Below, piece after piece: positions 53,178 to 63,626 of a stretch of 64,000 bases of DNA (its first letter is position 1; the number at the start of each line of letters is the position of its first letter). The DNA lies in contig NZ_VDMB01000015.1 of NCBI RefSeq assembly GCF_006175995.1, positions 1-64,000 of the forward strand. Direction: 5' to 3'. The notes under the pieces were generated by a model. The model did no database searches and had not been told where the DNA came from. It saw only the letters and a program-made list of their open reading frames with translations. Position numbers and translations under genes: made by a program. This DNA is from Desulfobotulus mexicanus. Lineage in GTDB: Bacteria; Desulfobacterota; Desulfobacteria; Desulfobacterales; ASO4-4.

Positions 53178-53259
53178 GAAACAATAAAAATAAATACCAG
53201 CCAGGTTTTTATGTGTGTATTCCCATTTATAATAATGCCTTATTGGTATTGTGTTTTTG

Positions 53260-53275
53260 TGGCATGCAGTTTGCT
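53260..53275 (+). promoter_or_regulatory. sigma-54 promoter upstream of glnD
   Basis: TGGCATGCAGTTTGCT matches TGGCAYR-N4-TTGCW, with GG and GC exactly 10 bp apart. It sits 28 bp before the glnD start codon, giving a short leader that keeps the ribosome site. Confidence 0.75.
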
Positions 53276-53302
53276 TTTATAGTTTGACAGAAAGGTGATG
53301 CG

Positions 53303-55930
53303 ATGATGACAAATTTACAGACCCATAAAAAATCTTCAGCAATACAGGTTCTGAAGGAGAAGCGCAGTCAGCTGATTCAGGAATATCTGGACGGCAGGGC
53401 TGAAGATTTTCTTGTTCGTCATGCAGCCCTTATTGATTCTTATTTTCGGGAGAGTTTTACCCTCAGCGATGTGGGCCCCCTCATGGACATTGCAAGAAAT
53501 CCTTATGCTATCATTGCTCTGGGTGGTTATGGCCGGATGGAGCAGTGCGTTCATTCAGATGTGGATATTCTTTTTCTCTTTGAAAAGGAAGTTCCGCCAT
53601 CAGCTGAGGCTCTGATTCAGGAAGTGATTTATCCGCTGTGGGATATCGGTCTGGAAGTGGGGCATGCCACCCGCGCCATTTCCGAGTGTCTGCACCTTGC
53701 CAGCCAGGATCTGGAAGTGCTGACCGCCGTGCTGGATGCTCGTTTTGTATGTGGAATGTCCCCCCTTTTTATGACGCTGATGGAAAAACTCAGGGCCCGT
53801 TTTGTACAGTCCCATCCCAAAAAAATAATGGGTTGGCTGGTGGAAGGAAATCGGAAACGGCATGAGCAGTTTGGGGATTCAACCCATCTTCTGGAGCCCA
53901 ACCTGAAACTGGGGCAGGGCGGCTTGAGGGATTACCATACCATGCTCTGGCTGGGACGGGTCCGGTTTGGTCTGAAAGAGCCAAGAGATCTGGAATATAA
54001 CGGTTATCTTTCATGGGAAGAATTTCATAATCTGAAAAAAGCGCTGGCCTTTATTTGGCAGGTGCGTAACCACCTGCATTATCTGACGGGCAGAAAATGT
54101 GATCAGCTTTATTTTGAACATCAGATGCAGTTGGCCGAAACTCTTGGTTTTATTCCGGGTGACGGCATGACTTCTGTGGAGCGTTTTCTCGGAGCCCTGC
54201 ATCAGGAAATGGATTTTATCAAGCAGCACCTGCTCATGCTTCTGGATGAAGCCGGTCATGAGCAGAAACTTGGATTTAAAAGAAGGTACAGAAAAACGAC
54301 AAAGGTCCCAGGTCTTATTATTCATAAAGGAATGCTGGGCTTTGATGATATCAAGAGTGTTTTGAAAAACCCGGAGCTTCTGGTGGCGGTTTTTCAGGAA
54401 AGCGGTTCTAAAAAGCTGCCCCTTTCCGCAGAAGCCAAACGAATTGTCCGGGAGATGGGTTACCTTGTGGATGATGCCTTCCGCAGTCGCAGGGATGTTT
54501 TGAAAATGTTTGAAAAAATTCTTGCAACGCCTTCCTTTGCCTACCACCCCCTAAACGAGATGCAGGCTACAGGTATTCTTATTCGTCTGATTCCTGAATT
54601 TGATGCTATAACATGCCGCATTCAATATAATAAATATCACTTATACCCTGTGGCTAAACATTCCCTGAGAACGGTTCAGGCCGTGGCTGATTTTTCTCTG
54701 GCCCCGGTAAAAAAGCCCCATGGTCAGGATGCCCTTTACCATGAAACCTTTGGTGAGATTAAAAACAGACGTCTGCTTTTCTGGGGTGCCATGCTCCATG
54801 ATATTGGCAAAGGTGTTTCCACAAATGATCACAGCAGTGAGGGTGCTGGCCTGACCCGGACCATTCTGGCACGTTTCGGTATGCGTTCGGATTATGCTGA
54901 TACGGTTATCTTTCTTGTACAGGAGCATCTTTTTCTCATTAAGGCTGCTACCCGCAGGGATGTCAATGACGAAGAGACCATTACCGCCTGTGCAATGAAA
55001 ATCCGGGATCCTGAGCGCCTGCGCATGCTTTTTCTGCTGACCGTTGCGGACTCGCTTTCCACAGGTCCCAAGGCATGGAGCGAATGGACGGCCACTTTGC
55101 TCACAAGTCTCTACTTCAGGGTTTTGAAGATGCTTGAAAAGGGAGAGCTTGCAGAAGAGGAGGCCATTGAACGCATAGAGGAAAAGCAGGGACGGATACT
55201 TGAAGAAGTAGACCCTGCAGAGCTGGAAGTGATGGAAAGGCTGATAGCAGGCATGCCGCCCGCCTATCTGCTGGAACTTTCCGTTGTAGATATCCGGACC
55301 CATATGCGCCTTGCCCTGCAGAGAAAGGATGTCCCCTTTGCCTGGCATGTGGAGCGTTGCCCGCAGGCTGATCTGCGGCGGGTACTAATCCATGCCGATG
55401 ACAAGCCCGGCTTTTTTTCAAGAGCAGCAGGTGCTTTTACCCTGAACCGGATTGAGATTCTGGATGCCCGTATTTACGGCTGGAAGGATGGGGCAGCTGC
55501 CAATCTTTTCATACTCAAACCGCCACCGGACCAGATTTTTGAAGAAGAAGCCTGGGAAAAAACCCGCAGGGATCTTGAAGATCTTCTCAGTGGTAAAATT
55601 GAGATAGGCACCATTATAGCCAAGGCTCCTTTTGCCCCTTCCCGGAAAGGCATGGTTCTGGAGCCGCCCCATATCCGCATTGATAATGAAAGTTCAAGCT
55701 TCTACACCATAGTAGAAGTGCATACCTATGATTTTCCCGGACTGCTTTTTCGTCTGACCAGTGCCCTTTTCCGGTGCCGGCTGGATGTGAAGAGTGCCAA
55801 AATAGCCACTAAGGTGGATCAGGTGGTGGATGTCTTTTATGTACGGGATTTTGATGGTGAAAAGATGGATTCCCCGGAGCAGGAAGCCCTGATCCGGCAG
55901 ACGGTGCGCAACGTCCTGCCAGAGGCCTGA
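53303..55930 (+). CDS. glnD: bifunctional PII uridylyltransferase/uridylyl-removing enzyme
   Basis: An 875-residue nitrogen sensor that uridylylates PII at low glutamine and reverses this at high glutamine. The nucleotidyltransferase domain has IIALGGYGRMEQCVHSDVDI (about 70-89; G-G and D-x-D). The HD hydrolase domain has WGAMLHDIGKGVSTNDH (about 493-509). Two C-terminal ACT domains follow (about 690-770 and 795-870, with VLIHADDKPGFFSRAAG and VEVHTYDFPGLLFRLTSAL). All catalytic motifs are intact and the length is normal. A sigma-54 promoter lies upstream and amtB, glnB, glnA follow. Confidence 0.95.
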   Translation: MMTNLQTHKKSSAIQVLKEKRSQLIQEYLDGRAEDFLVRHAALIDSYFRESFTLSDVGPLMDIARNPYAIIALGGYGRMEQCVHSDVDILFLFEKEVPPSAEALIQEVIYPLWDIGLEVGHATRAISECLHLASQDLEVLTAVLDARFVCGMSPLFMTLMEKLRARFVQSHPKKIMGWLVEGNRKRHEQFGDSTHLLEPNLKLGQGGLRDYHTMLWLGRVRFGLKEPRDLEYNGYLSWEEFHNLKKALAFIWQVRNHLHYLTGRKCDQLYFEHQMQLAETLGFIPGDGMTSVERFLGALHQEMDFIKQHLLMLLDEAGHEQKLGFKRRYRKTTKVPGLIIHKGMLGFDDIKSVLKNPELLVAVFQESGSKKLPLSAEAKRIVREMGYLVDDAFRSRRDVLKMFEKILATPSFAYHPLNEMQATGILIRLIPEFDAITCRIQYNKYHLYPVAKHSLRTVQAVADFSLAPVKKPHGQDALYHETFGEIKNRRLLFWGAMLHDIGKGVSTNDHSSEGAGLTRTILARFGMRSDYADTVIFLVQEHLFLIKAATRRDVNDEETITACAMKIRDPERLRMLFLLTVADSLSTGPKAWSEWTATLLTSLYFRVLKMLEKGELAEEEAIERIEEKQGRILEEVDPAELEVMERLIAGMPPAYLLELSVVDIRTHMRLALQRKDVPFAWHVERCPQADLRRVLIHADDKPGFFSRAAGAFTLNRIEILDARIYGWKDGAAANLFILKPPPDQIFEEEAWEKTRRDLEDLLSGKIEIGTIIAKAPFAPSRKGMVLEPPHIRIDNESSSFYTIVEVHTYDFPGLLFRLTSALFRCRLDVKSAKIATKVDQVVDVFYVRDFDGEKMDSPEQEALIRQTVRNVLPEA

Positions 55931-56068
55931 ATTAAGTCTCCGGAATCCGTTATGTATGACAGAAGGCAGAGCAGTAGAAAAATGCTTTTTTCGGTTTTTT
56001 ATCCGGCCGGTCAAAAAACCGAAGAAAGCCACTGCAGCTTTGTTGAAACCTTAAAAGGAGAAGGATCA

Positions 56069-57283
56069 ATGGATACCGGAGATACCGCTTTCATGCTTGT
56101 GGCAGCCGCCCTTGTGATGTTTATGACCCCCGGACTGGCCCTGTTTTATGGTGGGCTGGTGCGCTCTCGAAACGTTTTATCTACCATTTTGCAGAGTTTC
56201 ATCTGCCTTGGCATGGTAACGCTCATATGGGTGACCTATGGTTACACCCTGGCCTTTGGAACGGATGTGGGTGGCCTTATCGGTAATTTTGAATATCTTT
56301 TTCTGAACGGTGTGGGAACGGAGCCTGGACCTTATTCCGACACGATTCCCCATCTTCTTTTCGTGGCATTTCAGCTGATGTTCGCTGTTATCACAGCGGC
56401 ACTGATTACAGGTGCCTTTGCTGAGCGTATTAAGTTTTCTGCCTTTCTTGTATTCACCTTTTTCTGGACAAGCTTAATATATCTTCCCGTATGCCACTGG
56501 GTATGGGGAGGAGGTTGGATAGAAGCACATGGTGCTCTCGATTTTGCAGGTGGTACGGTGATTCATATCAATTCTGCAGTAGCTGCTCTGGCAGCAGCCA
56601 TTGTCATTGGTCCCCGTAAGGGATGGGGAAAGGAAGCCATGCCGCCCCATAATGTTTCCATGACAGTACTTGGTGCTGGTATTCTCTGGCTTGGCTGGTT
56701 CGGATTCAATGCAGGAAGCGCCCTTGCTGCAGACGGCATTGCTGTGAATGCCCTTATGACCACACAGGTTGCTGCAGGTTCTGCTGCTTTCTCATGGATG
56801 CTTTATGAATGGAAAGTCCATGGAAAGCCCACAGCTCTGGGTGCCGCCTCCGGTGCTGTAGCAGGTCTTGTGGCCATTACTCCTGCTGCCGGTTTTGTAA
56901 GCCCCATGGCTGCCATTGCCATAGGTCTTGTGGCAGGTGTTATATGTTGCATGGCCATTCGTCTGAAGGCCCGGTTCGGTTATGATGATGCCCTGGACGT
57001 TGTAGCCATACATGGTGTGGGTGGTTTATGGGGAGCCCTTGCTACCGGGCTTTTTGCCTCCCTTGCCATCAATCCAGACGGAGCCAATGGTCTTTTTTAC
57101 GGAAACCCGGGGCAGCTTGGTATACAGCTCATCGATTCCCTTGCAGTGATTGCGTTTTCTCTGATAGGTTCTTTAATTATCCTGAAGCTGATTGATCGCT
57201 TTATAGGCCTGCGTGTCAGTGAGGAAGAGGAAATCCAGGGACTGGATCTCTCCCAGCACAGCGAGGTCGGATATACCCTCTGA
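56069..57283 (+). CDS. amtB: ammonium transporter
   Basis: A 404-residue Amt/Rh channel with eleven helices. It begins with MTPGLALFYGGLVRSRNVLS (about 20-39, the Amt signature). Pore residues appear in HWVWGGGWI and in the twin-His positions GGTVIHINSAVAALAAA (about 160) and DVVAIHGVGGLWGALATG (about 312). I chose the ATG at 56069, which follows AAAAGGAGAAGGATCA; an upstream in-frame start has no such site. It is immediately followed by its usual regulator gene glnB. Confidence 0.93.
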   Translation: MDTGDTAFMLVAAALVMFMTPGLALFYGGLVRSRNVLSTILQSFICLGMVTLIWVTYGYTLAFGTDVGGLIGNFEYLFLNGVGTEPGPYSDTIPHLLFVAFQLMFAVITAALITGAFAERIKFSAFLVFTFFWTSLIYLPVCHWVWGGGWIEAHGALDFAGGTVIHINSAVAALAAAIVIGPRKGWGKEAMPPHNVSMTVLGAGILWLGWFGFNAGSALAADGIAVNALMTTQVAAGSAAFSWMLYEWKVHGKPTALGAASGAVAGLVAITPAAGFVSPMAAIAIGLVAGVICCMAIRLKARFGYDDALDVVAIHGVGGLWGALATGLFASLAINPDGANGLFYGNPGQLGIQLIDSLAVIAFSLIGSLIILKLIDRFIGLRVSEEEEIQGLDLSQHSEVGYTL

Positions 57284-57357
57284 TCCTTATGTCTCCCTGA
57301 CCCAGTTTTTGGGAAAGGGAGCAATCGGAGAAACCTACTTTTCATAAAAAAATTTGA

Positions 57358-57711
<354 letters not shown>

Positions 57712-57882
57712 AAATGCCGGAAACTGGCGGAACTTAAAGGTTCTGCAGTATATGGCAGTATTGAAAAGTAAATAAGGATCAGAAGAAAAAATGCCGGATG
57801 ATTCCGGTACAGGCCTGAAAAATGGCCTTATCCGACCCCCATGTAACATGAGCCTTGATACAGGTTCAAAAGGAGAATGATG

Positions 57883-59295
57883 ATGACCCCAAAAGACGTT
57901 CTGGCCTTTGCCAAGGAAAACAATGCAAGAGTGGTTGATATCAGGTTTATGGATTTTCCAGGAACCTGGCAGCACTGTTCCTTCCCCATAGGTGAGCTGG
58001 ATGAATCAAGCTTTGAAAATGGATTTGGTTTTGATGGTTCCTCCATCCGCGGATGGCAGTCCATTGATGCCTCGGACATGCTGGTGATTCCCGATGCAAA
58101 AACTGCAAAGATGGATCCCTTTTTCAAGCATCCCACACTGGTACTCATCGGCAATATTGCCGATCCCATCACCAAGGAGCCTTACAGCAGAGACCCAAGG
58201 CATATTGCCACCAAGGCGGAGGCCTATCTGAAATCCACGGGCATAGGTGATACCTGTTTTATAGGGCCTGAGCCTGAGTTTTTCATCTTTGATGATATCC
58301 GCTATGAGTCTTCCCAGCATTCTTCCTTTTATCGCATCGATTCCAAGGAAGCCACCTGGAATACCGGAAAGGATGAAGGGCCCAACCTTGGTTATAAGCC
58401 CCGGCCCAAGGAAGGCTATTTCCCCCTGCCTCCCATGGACAAATTCCAGGATCTGCGCTCTGAAATGATGCTGACCTTAGAAGATATTGGCATTGCCATG
58501 GAGTGTCAGCACCATGAGGTGGCCACGGCCGGTCAGGCGGAAATTGATATGCGCTTCAAGCCCCTTCTGGAAATGGGGGATCAGCTGGTATGGTTTAAGT
58601 ATGTGCTGAAAAACGTGGCTTACAGAAACGGGCACACCGTTACCTTTATGCCTAAGCCTCTTTTCGGTGATAATGGTTCTGGTATGCACATTCATGCATC
58701 TTTCTGGAAGGATGGTAAGCCCCTTTTTGCGGGTAATCTCTATGCTGGTCTTTCCCAGGAAGCACTCTGGGCCATTGGTGGCATCATGAAGCATGCCCGT
58801 GCCCTCTGCGCCTTTACCAATCCCACCACCAACTCTTATAAACGTCTGGTGCCGGGTTTTGAGGCTCCTATTAATATTGCCTATTCAGGCCGTAACCGTT
58901 CCGCAGCCATCCGTATTCCCATTGGCGTGGACTCTCCCAAGGCCAAGCGCATTGAGTTCCGCACCCCCGATCCTTCCAGTAACGGATATCTTGCCTTTTC
59001 CGCCATCATGATGGCCATGATTGACGGGATTCAGAACAAGATGGATCCGGGCGATCCCATGGATAAAAACATCTATGACCTTCCGCCCGAAGAACTGGCA
59101 AACATTCCCAGTGCGCCGGGCAGCCTGGAAGAAGCCCTCAACGCTCTGAAGGAAGATCATGCCTTCCTTTTGAAAGGCGATGTCTTTACAGAGGATGTTA
59201 TAAGCAAATGGATTGAGTACAAGATGGAAAAAGAGGTGACAGAGGTGCGGCGCAGGCCCCATCCCCATGAGTTTCAGCTTTACTATGATATCTAA
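57883..59295 (+). CDS. glnA: glutamine synthetase, type I
   Basis: A 470-residue GSI enzyme. The beta-grasp domain has [20 protein letters not shown] (about 48-67). The catalytic domain has [10 protein letters not shown] (metal Glu), [21 protein letters not shown] (quoted in part: [18 protein letters not shown]), the ATP motif [17 protein letters not shown] and [31 protein letters not shown] carries the adenylylation Tyr of GSI-beta enzymes, so regulation by a GlnE-type enzyme is possible, though none is in the window. Three successive ATG codons occur at 57877-57885; the third is best spaced from AAAGGAG. Confidence 0.95.
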   Translation: MTPKDVLAFAKENNARVVDIRFMDFPGTWQHCSFPIGELDESSFENGFGFDGSSIRGWQSIDASDMLVIPDAKTAKMDPFFKHPTLVLIGNIADPITKEPYSRDPRHIATKAEAYLKSTGIGDTCFIGPEPEFFIFDDIRYESSQHSSFYRIDSKEATWNTGKDEGPNLGYKPRPKEGYFPLPPMDKFQDLRSEMMLTLEDIGIAMECQHHEVATAGQAEIDMRFKPLLEMGDQLVWFKYVLKNVAYRNGHTVTFMPKPLFGDNGSGMHIHASFWKDGKPLFAGNLYAGLSQEALWAIGGIMKHARALCAFTNPTTNSYKRLVPGFEAPINIAYSGRNRSAAIRIPIGVDSPKAKRIEFRTPDPSSNGYLAFSAIMMAMIDGIQNKMDPGDPMDKNIYDLPPEELANIPSAPGSLEEALNALKEDHAFLLKGDVFTEDVISKWIEYKMEKEVTEVRRRPHPHEFQLYYDI

Positions 59296-59366
59296 GCGCT
59301 TGCTGTAGTTACAGGGGGCAGAGGCAGGGAACCTGAATTTATGGGTTCCCTGTTTTTTATATTCTT

Positions 59367-60923
59367 TTATCTGTATTCTCTGTAATCAATGTCATAGGCC
59401 TTGGCCTTGTAGGAAAACTTGCGAACGGTGGTCTGCAGCAGGCTGGCCGCCTGGCAGACATTGCCCCGGGTGTTTTTAAGGGCATCCACCAGCATGTCTT
59501 TTTCCAGTTTGGCAACGGCCTCTTCCAGGGAATGGGCCGGCAGACTGCCCGTTTCCAGACCAGTCTGCAGGGTGGGGGGCAGATGGTAGGTATGAATTAC
59601 CCCTTCCTCGCAGAGCAGAACAGCCCTTTCAATGCAGTTTTCCAGTTCCCGCACGTTTCCCGGCCAGTGGTATCCCATCATCATGTCAATGGAAGGAGTG
59701 GAAAAGCGTTTGATGTCCTTTTCATTCTCCCTTGCATATTTTTCAAGGAAAAAGTCCGCCAGTAAAAGGATATCGGTTTTGCGTTCCCGCAGGGGCGGCA
59801 TGTAAATGGGAAAAACATTGAGGCGGTAATAGAGATCACCGCGGAAGTTTTCCTCTTCAACGGCTTTTTCAAGGTTTCTGTTGGTGGCGGCCACCACCCG
59901 CACATCCACCTTGATGGTTTTGTGCCCCCCCACCCGCTCAAACTCCCTCTCCTGAAGTACACGCAGCAGTCTGACCTGTACATCCGGGGATACGGAGCCC
60001 ATTTCATCGAGGAAGATGGTTCCTTTGTGGGCCAGTTCGAATTTACCTTTTTTCTGGCTGATGGCACCTGTGAAAGCTCCTTTTTCATGGCCGAAAAGCT
60101 CGCTTTCAATGAGATTTTCCGGCAGAGCCGCACAATTGATTTTGACAAAGGGCTGGTTGGCCCGGTTTGAATTGTAGTGAATGGAGTTGGCCACAAGCTC
60201 CTTGCCTGTGCCGGATTCTCCCCGTATCAATACCGTAGCCGTGCTGCGGGAAACCTGGGAGATCATCTGATAGACTTCCCGCATCTTGTTGGAGTTGCCC
60301 ACAATATTGGTAAATCTGTATTTTTTTTCCAGCTCTTCCTGCAGTCTGCGGTTTTCTGCCTTCAGCCTTTCCTTTTCCATCTGTATGCGTTCAAGATTGC
60401 TTACGTGGCGGGCCAGCATGGTGGCGATAACAGAAAGGAGCTGCATGCCCCGCTGCAGATCAAAGTCTTCCTGATAAGGCCGGTCTGTGCTTAAGGCACC
60501 CATGACATGATCGCCCTCTTTGATGGGCACACAGATGAAGGAATAATCTTCATCATTCTTCCGGACGGATGTACGGTTAAGAAAGCTGGCTTCCTGGGAT
60601 ATGCGTTCAATGGCAATGGGCTTACCCTCTTTAATGACAGAGCCTGTAACCCCTTCGCCCAGCTTGTAAATCCCTTTGGCCATGGCTCCCTTGCTCATCC
60701 CGTGGGCCACCTCAATGCGGATTTCTCCGGTGACGGGGTTGAGAAGGGTAATGGTACCCCTTTGCATGTTGCCATGGTTGGCAAGAATATCCATGACAGT
60801 ATAAAGGGATTTTTTTAAATCCATATGTTCGCCAAGGGCTTTGGATATCTCGTAGAGCAGGGTGACATCCGCAATGCTGTCTGTGATGATGGCAGGGCTG
60901 TCATGCTGTGTTTTTCTCTGCAT
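59367..60923 (-). CDS. NifA-like sigma-54-dependent activator
   Basis: A 518-residue enhancer-binding protein. The N-terminal GAF domain (about 20-175) is followed by a coiled linker, the AAA+ domain with Walker [18 protein letters not shown] (about 234-250), [13 protein letters not shown] (sigma-54 contact loop, about 271-283), Walker [10 protein letters not shown] (about 300) and [20 protein letters not shown]. The C-terminal Fis-type helix-turn-helix is [19 protein letters not shown]. The GAF-AAA-HTH order and the linker are those of NifA. It is convergent with glnA and is the obvious candidate to activate the sigma-54 promoter at glnD, but no nif genes are in the window. Confidence 0.85.
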   Translation of the reverse strand: MQRKTQHDSPAIITDSIADVTLLYEISKALGEHMDLKKSLYTVMDILANHGNMQRGTITLLNPVTGEIRIEVAHGMSKGAMAKGIYKLGEGVTGSVIKEGKPIAIERISQEASFLNRTSVRKNDEDYSFICVPIKEGDHVMGALSTDRPYQEDFDLQRGMQLLSVIATMLARHVSNLERIQMEKERLKAENRRLQEELEKKYRFTNIVGNSNKMREVYQMISQVSRSTATVLIRGESGTGKELVANSIHYNSNRANQPFVKINCAALPENLIESELFGHEKGAFTGAISQKKGKFELAHKGTIFLDEMGSVSPDVQVRLLRVLQEREFERVGGHKTIKVDVRVVAATNRNLEKAVEEENFRGDLYYRLNVFPIYMPPLRERKTDILLLADFFLEKYARENEKDIKRFSTPSIDMMMGYHWPGNVRELENCIERAVLLCEEGVIHTYHLPPTLQTGLETGSLPAHSLEEAVAKLEKDMLVDALKNTRGNVCQAASLLQTTVRKFSYKAKAYDIDYREYR

Positions 60924-61184
60924 GGGAAACTCCTCGGGTGATCATGATTTTCAAGCCTGCTCTATGTAGACAAGTAAAGGTTTAAATGCAACAAATTTGT
61001 ATCTTAACGAATATAAAAAAGCATTTTGGTTTTGTCTTCATACCTTTTGTGCAGAATCTGGGAACTTGATTCTTTTTAAAGTACCATTTAAGTTAGCTTT
61101 TATATGATCGTTTAGCTTGTATTCTGTTTTTTTTATGAACAGGATGTGTGTGGATCGCTTTTTAATTTTTTCAAGGAGGTTTCT

Positions 61185-62444
61185 ATGTCAAAAAAATGTT
61201 GCCTTTCTTATTTCTTTGGGATTTTCCTTGTCATGGGGGGGCTTTCCTCTGCCCATGCGGAGACTTTCCAGAAAGAGGTGATCTTCAGCCCCATGCTGGG
61301 GGTGCATGAATTCCATAGCGATCAGGATCTGGATACGGGTTTCAGTCTTGGGGCAGGTCTGGGATACCGTTTTGACCCCCGCTGGATGGCGGAAGTCATG
61401 GTACATGGTTCAAAAACCGAACATAAGAATACGGATGTGGATACCAAGGCATTGCATGTTTCCGCCAATGCTCTGCATATTTTCCGTCCGGATAAGTCTT
61501 TCCGTCCCTATGGTGCTGCAGGTATGGGGATTCTTTCCACAGATCCTGAAGGAGGAAAAGCTGAGAGAGCTTTTGCTCTGAACGCAGGCGGTGGATTTTT
61601 TGTGGATATAGTAAAGGATTTGGCGTTCCGCATGGATTTCCGCGGAGTTCTGCCTCCGGATGGTATGGACTGGAATCTGGCTGCCCATGCCGGTCTTGCA
61701 TGGACCTTTGGACGCACTTCTTCGGTAGTTCCTATTCTTACGCCACCAAAGCCCCTTGATTCCGATGGCGATGGTGTGCCGGATACTCTGGACCGTTGTC
61801 CGGATACACCTGCTGGAGTTCCTGTGGATCAATGGGGATGTCCTCTGGACAGTGATGGCGATGGTGTGCCTGATTATCGCGACCGTTGTCCGGATACACC
61901 TGCTGGAGTTCCTGTGGATCAGTGGGGATGTCCTCTTGACAGTGATGGCGATGGTGTGCCGGATTACCGGGACCGTTGTCCGGACACACCTGCTGGAGTT
62001 CCTGTGGATCAATGGGGATGTCCCATAGACAGTGACGGTGATGGTGTGCCTGACCATTTGGATCATTGTCCCGGAACCCCTGCCGGTGCAAGGGTTAATG
62101 AACGGGGATGCTGGGAGATTCAGGGTCTTACCTTTGGTACGGCAAGCAATGTCATTGATTCTCAATACCATGGCATTCTGGATGAAGTCGTGACTGTTCT
62201 TCGCCGGAATCCGGATTTAAAAATTGAAGTGTCCGGATATACGGACAGTCGGGGTGCCGATGCCTATAACCGTCGCCTTTCACGGGAGAGAGCCTCTGCG
62301 GTTAGGGATTATTTTGTCAGCAAGGGGATTGATATCGGGCGGCTTCAGGTGGTAGGGCACGGGCCTGATAATCCCATTGCAGATAATGATACGCCTGAAG
62401 GTCGTGCCATGAACCGTCGGGTGGAGCTGGTGCCTGTTCCCTGA
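61185..62444 (+). CDS. OmpA-family outer-membrane protein with TSP3 repeats
   Basis: A 419-residue envelope protein. The signal peptide is cut near SSAHA-ET (about residue 24). A beta-barrel of OmpA type spans about 30-185 (FSLGAGLGYRFDPRWMAEVM at about 47-66, ending LAWTFGR). Four thrombospondin type-3 calcium-binding repeats of about 30 residues follow (each DSDGDGVPDxxDRCPDTPAG, about 190-310). The C-terminal OmpA peptidoglycan-binding domain (about 315-419) has VSGYTDSRGADAYNRRLSRE and ends NRRVELV. The ATG at 61185 follows CAAGGAGGTTTCT. The architecture matches OprF-like porins. Confidence 0.9.
   Translation: MSKKCCLSYFFGIFLVMGGLSSAHAETFQKEVIFSPMLGVHEFHSDQDLDTGFSLGAGLGYRFDPRWMAEVMVHGSKTEHKNTDVDTKALHVSANALHIFRPDKSFRPYGAAGMGILSTDPEGGKAERAFALNAGGGFFVDIVKDLAFRMDFRGVLPPDGMDWNLAAHAGLAWTFGRTSSVVPILTPPKPLDSDGDGVPDTLDRCPDTPAGVPVDQWGCPLDSDGDGVPDYRDRCPDTPAGVPVDQWGCPLDSDGDGVPDYRDRCPDTPAGVPVDQWGCPIDSDGDGVPDHLDHCPGTPAGARVNERGCWEIQGLTFGTASNVIDSQYHGILDEVVTVLRRNPDLKIEVSGYTDSRGADAYNRRLSRERASAVRDYFVSKGIDIGRLQVVGHGPDNPIADNDTPEGRAMNRRVELVPVP
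61755..62114 (+). repeat. four tandem 90-bp TSP3-coding repeats
   Basis: A period of 90 bp (30 codons) is visible four times. The first three are almost identical at the DNA level (CGTTGTCCGGATACACCTGC recurs), while the fourth has diverged. This points to recent expansion by slippage or unequal exchange inside the OmpA-family gene. Confidence 0.85.
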
Positions 62445-62472
62445 TTGTTTGAATAGATTTTCAAGATGAATG

Positions 62473-62518
62473 TCCCTGTCCGAAAAGGCTTTAAAGCTTT
62501 CCGGGCAGGGATTTTTTT
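62473..62518 (+). terminator. Rho-independent terminator after the OmpA-family gene
   Basis: TCCCTGTCCG and CGGGCAGGGA form a 10-bp stem with one G-T pair, followed by seven T. Confidence 0.75.
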
Positions 62519-62634
62519 AGTTTGTACAGACAGAGGCGGAGCAGGGAGGCGTCAGGTCTTTGGGCTTTACCACTGGCAGGGCTTTAAAAATACGGATCTG
62601 CAGGGAGCTGCTTTTTTGACAGGTAAAGACGGGT

Positions 62635-63171
62635 TTATGGCGTTGGGGGAGGAAAAATCTGCCGGATGCGGCAGAGAAGATCATCCATGGAAAGGCCGTC
62701 GCAGGCAATTTCCGCATCTGCCCATTTTTTGTAAAGGGGTATGCGTTCATTAAAAAGTGCTTCAAGGCTTTGGCCCGGCATCCTTGCAACCCCCCTTTCA
62801 TCGAGATTGCCAAGGCGTTTTTCAAGCTCTGGCAGGGAAAGTGCAAGGTGAAGAATCAGGCCCTGAGAGGCAAGATTTTCCATGGCCTTCTCGCTGTAGA
62901 TGACGCTGCCTCCTGTGGCAATGACGGTGTGGGAAACCTTAAGGGCTGCCACATGACGGGCTTCGATTTCTTTGAATGCGTTTAAGCCATTTTCTTCTAT
63001 GATTTCAGAAAGTCTCTTTTTTTCATGGGACTGGATGACAAGGTCTGTGTCCAGAAAATCCATGCCAAGGATTTTGGCGGCAAGAACCCCTAAGGTGCTT
63101 TTGCCTGCTCCGGGCATGCCGGTGAGGATGAGGTTGGTTTTGGCTGGTTGTGGTGAGGGTGCTGTTTTCAT
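62635..63171 (-). CDS. aroK: shikimate kinase
   Basis: A 178-residue P-loop kinase making shikimate 3-phosphate for aromatic amino acids. The Walker A is GMPGAGKSTLG (about 18-28). LDTDLVIQSH has the D-x-D metal/substrate pair. FKEIEARHV matches the family's F-R-x-x-E with Lys in place of Arg. VIATGGSVIYSE is the substrate Gly loop, and RGVARMPGQSLEALFNERIPLYK the lid region (fragments quoted). The Lys at the F-R-x-E position is a small deviation. Confidence 0.85.
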   Translation of the reverse strand: MKTAPSPQPAKTNLILTGMPGAGKSTLGVLAAKILGMDFLDTDLVIQSHEKKRLSEIIEENGLNAFKEIEARHVAALKVSHTVIATGGSVIYSEKAMENLASQGLILHLALSLPELEKRLGNLDERGVARMPGQSLEALFNERIPLYKKWADAEIACDGLSMDDLLCRIRQIFPPPTP

Positions 63172-63626
63172 TTGGAAAGCCCTTTGTCTGCTGTGCTGAA
63201 GGGAGGTGTTTTTTTATGAAGGATGCAATATAGATTAAAGGTGCAGAAAGCTCAATCCGATATGAACATTTATTCGGGTGTTGTGTTTGATTGGTATGGA
63301 AGATGGATCTGTTTTGTAGCGTTACTAATTATACTCTGCGTAGTTATTTTTGATACACTGGACTTTATTAAAATATCAAGTGAACGCAGCAAGTAAGTAT
63401 TGCTCCAATTTTCAAATGTTGCACGGATAGCTTCTGAGTAACTTAAATTTAGTTCTTTTAATTCAAAGGCTTAAAAAATGACCAGTGATCCATCACTGAT
63501 CAAAATGAGTTTGAATTCGGCAACAAGTTACTCTGTGACAAGACGTCCTAACAGGGCGTGAGTTGCTTTTATAACTTGACAATGTCTTAAAGGGGTTTTT
63601 CTTTCTTTTTGAAATGGGAGGTTGTT
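63172..63626. other. AT-rich intergenic region with a palindrome
   Basis: No gene was recognised in 455 bp. CAGTGAT-CC-ATCACTG (63483-63498) is a perfect palindrome that could be an operator for the following gene. TTGACA at about 63577 is a possible -35. Base composition shifts to AT-rich from about 63200. Confidence 0.4.

Noticed and set aside
57712-57882. A separate sigma-54 promoter or riboswitch in front of glnA
   Set aside because: No TGGCAC-N5-TTGC-like element with correct spacing and no conserved structured leader were seen; transcription from the glnD promoter or an unseen sigma-70 promoter is more likely.
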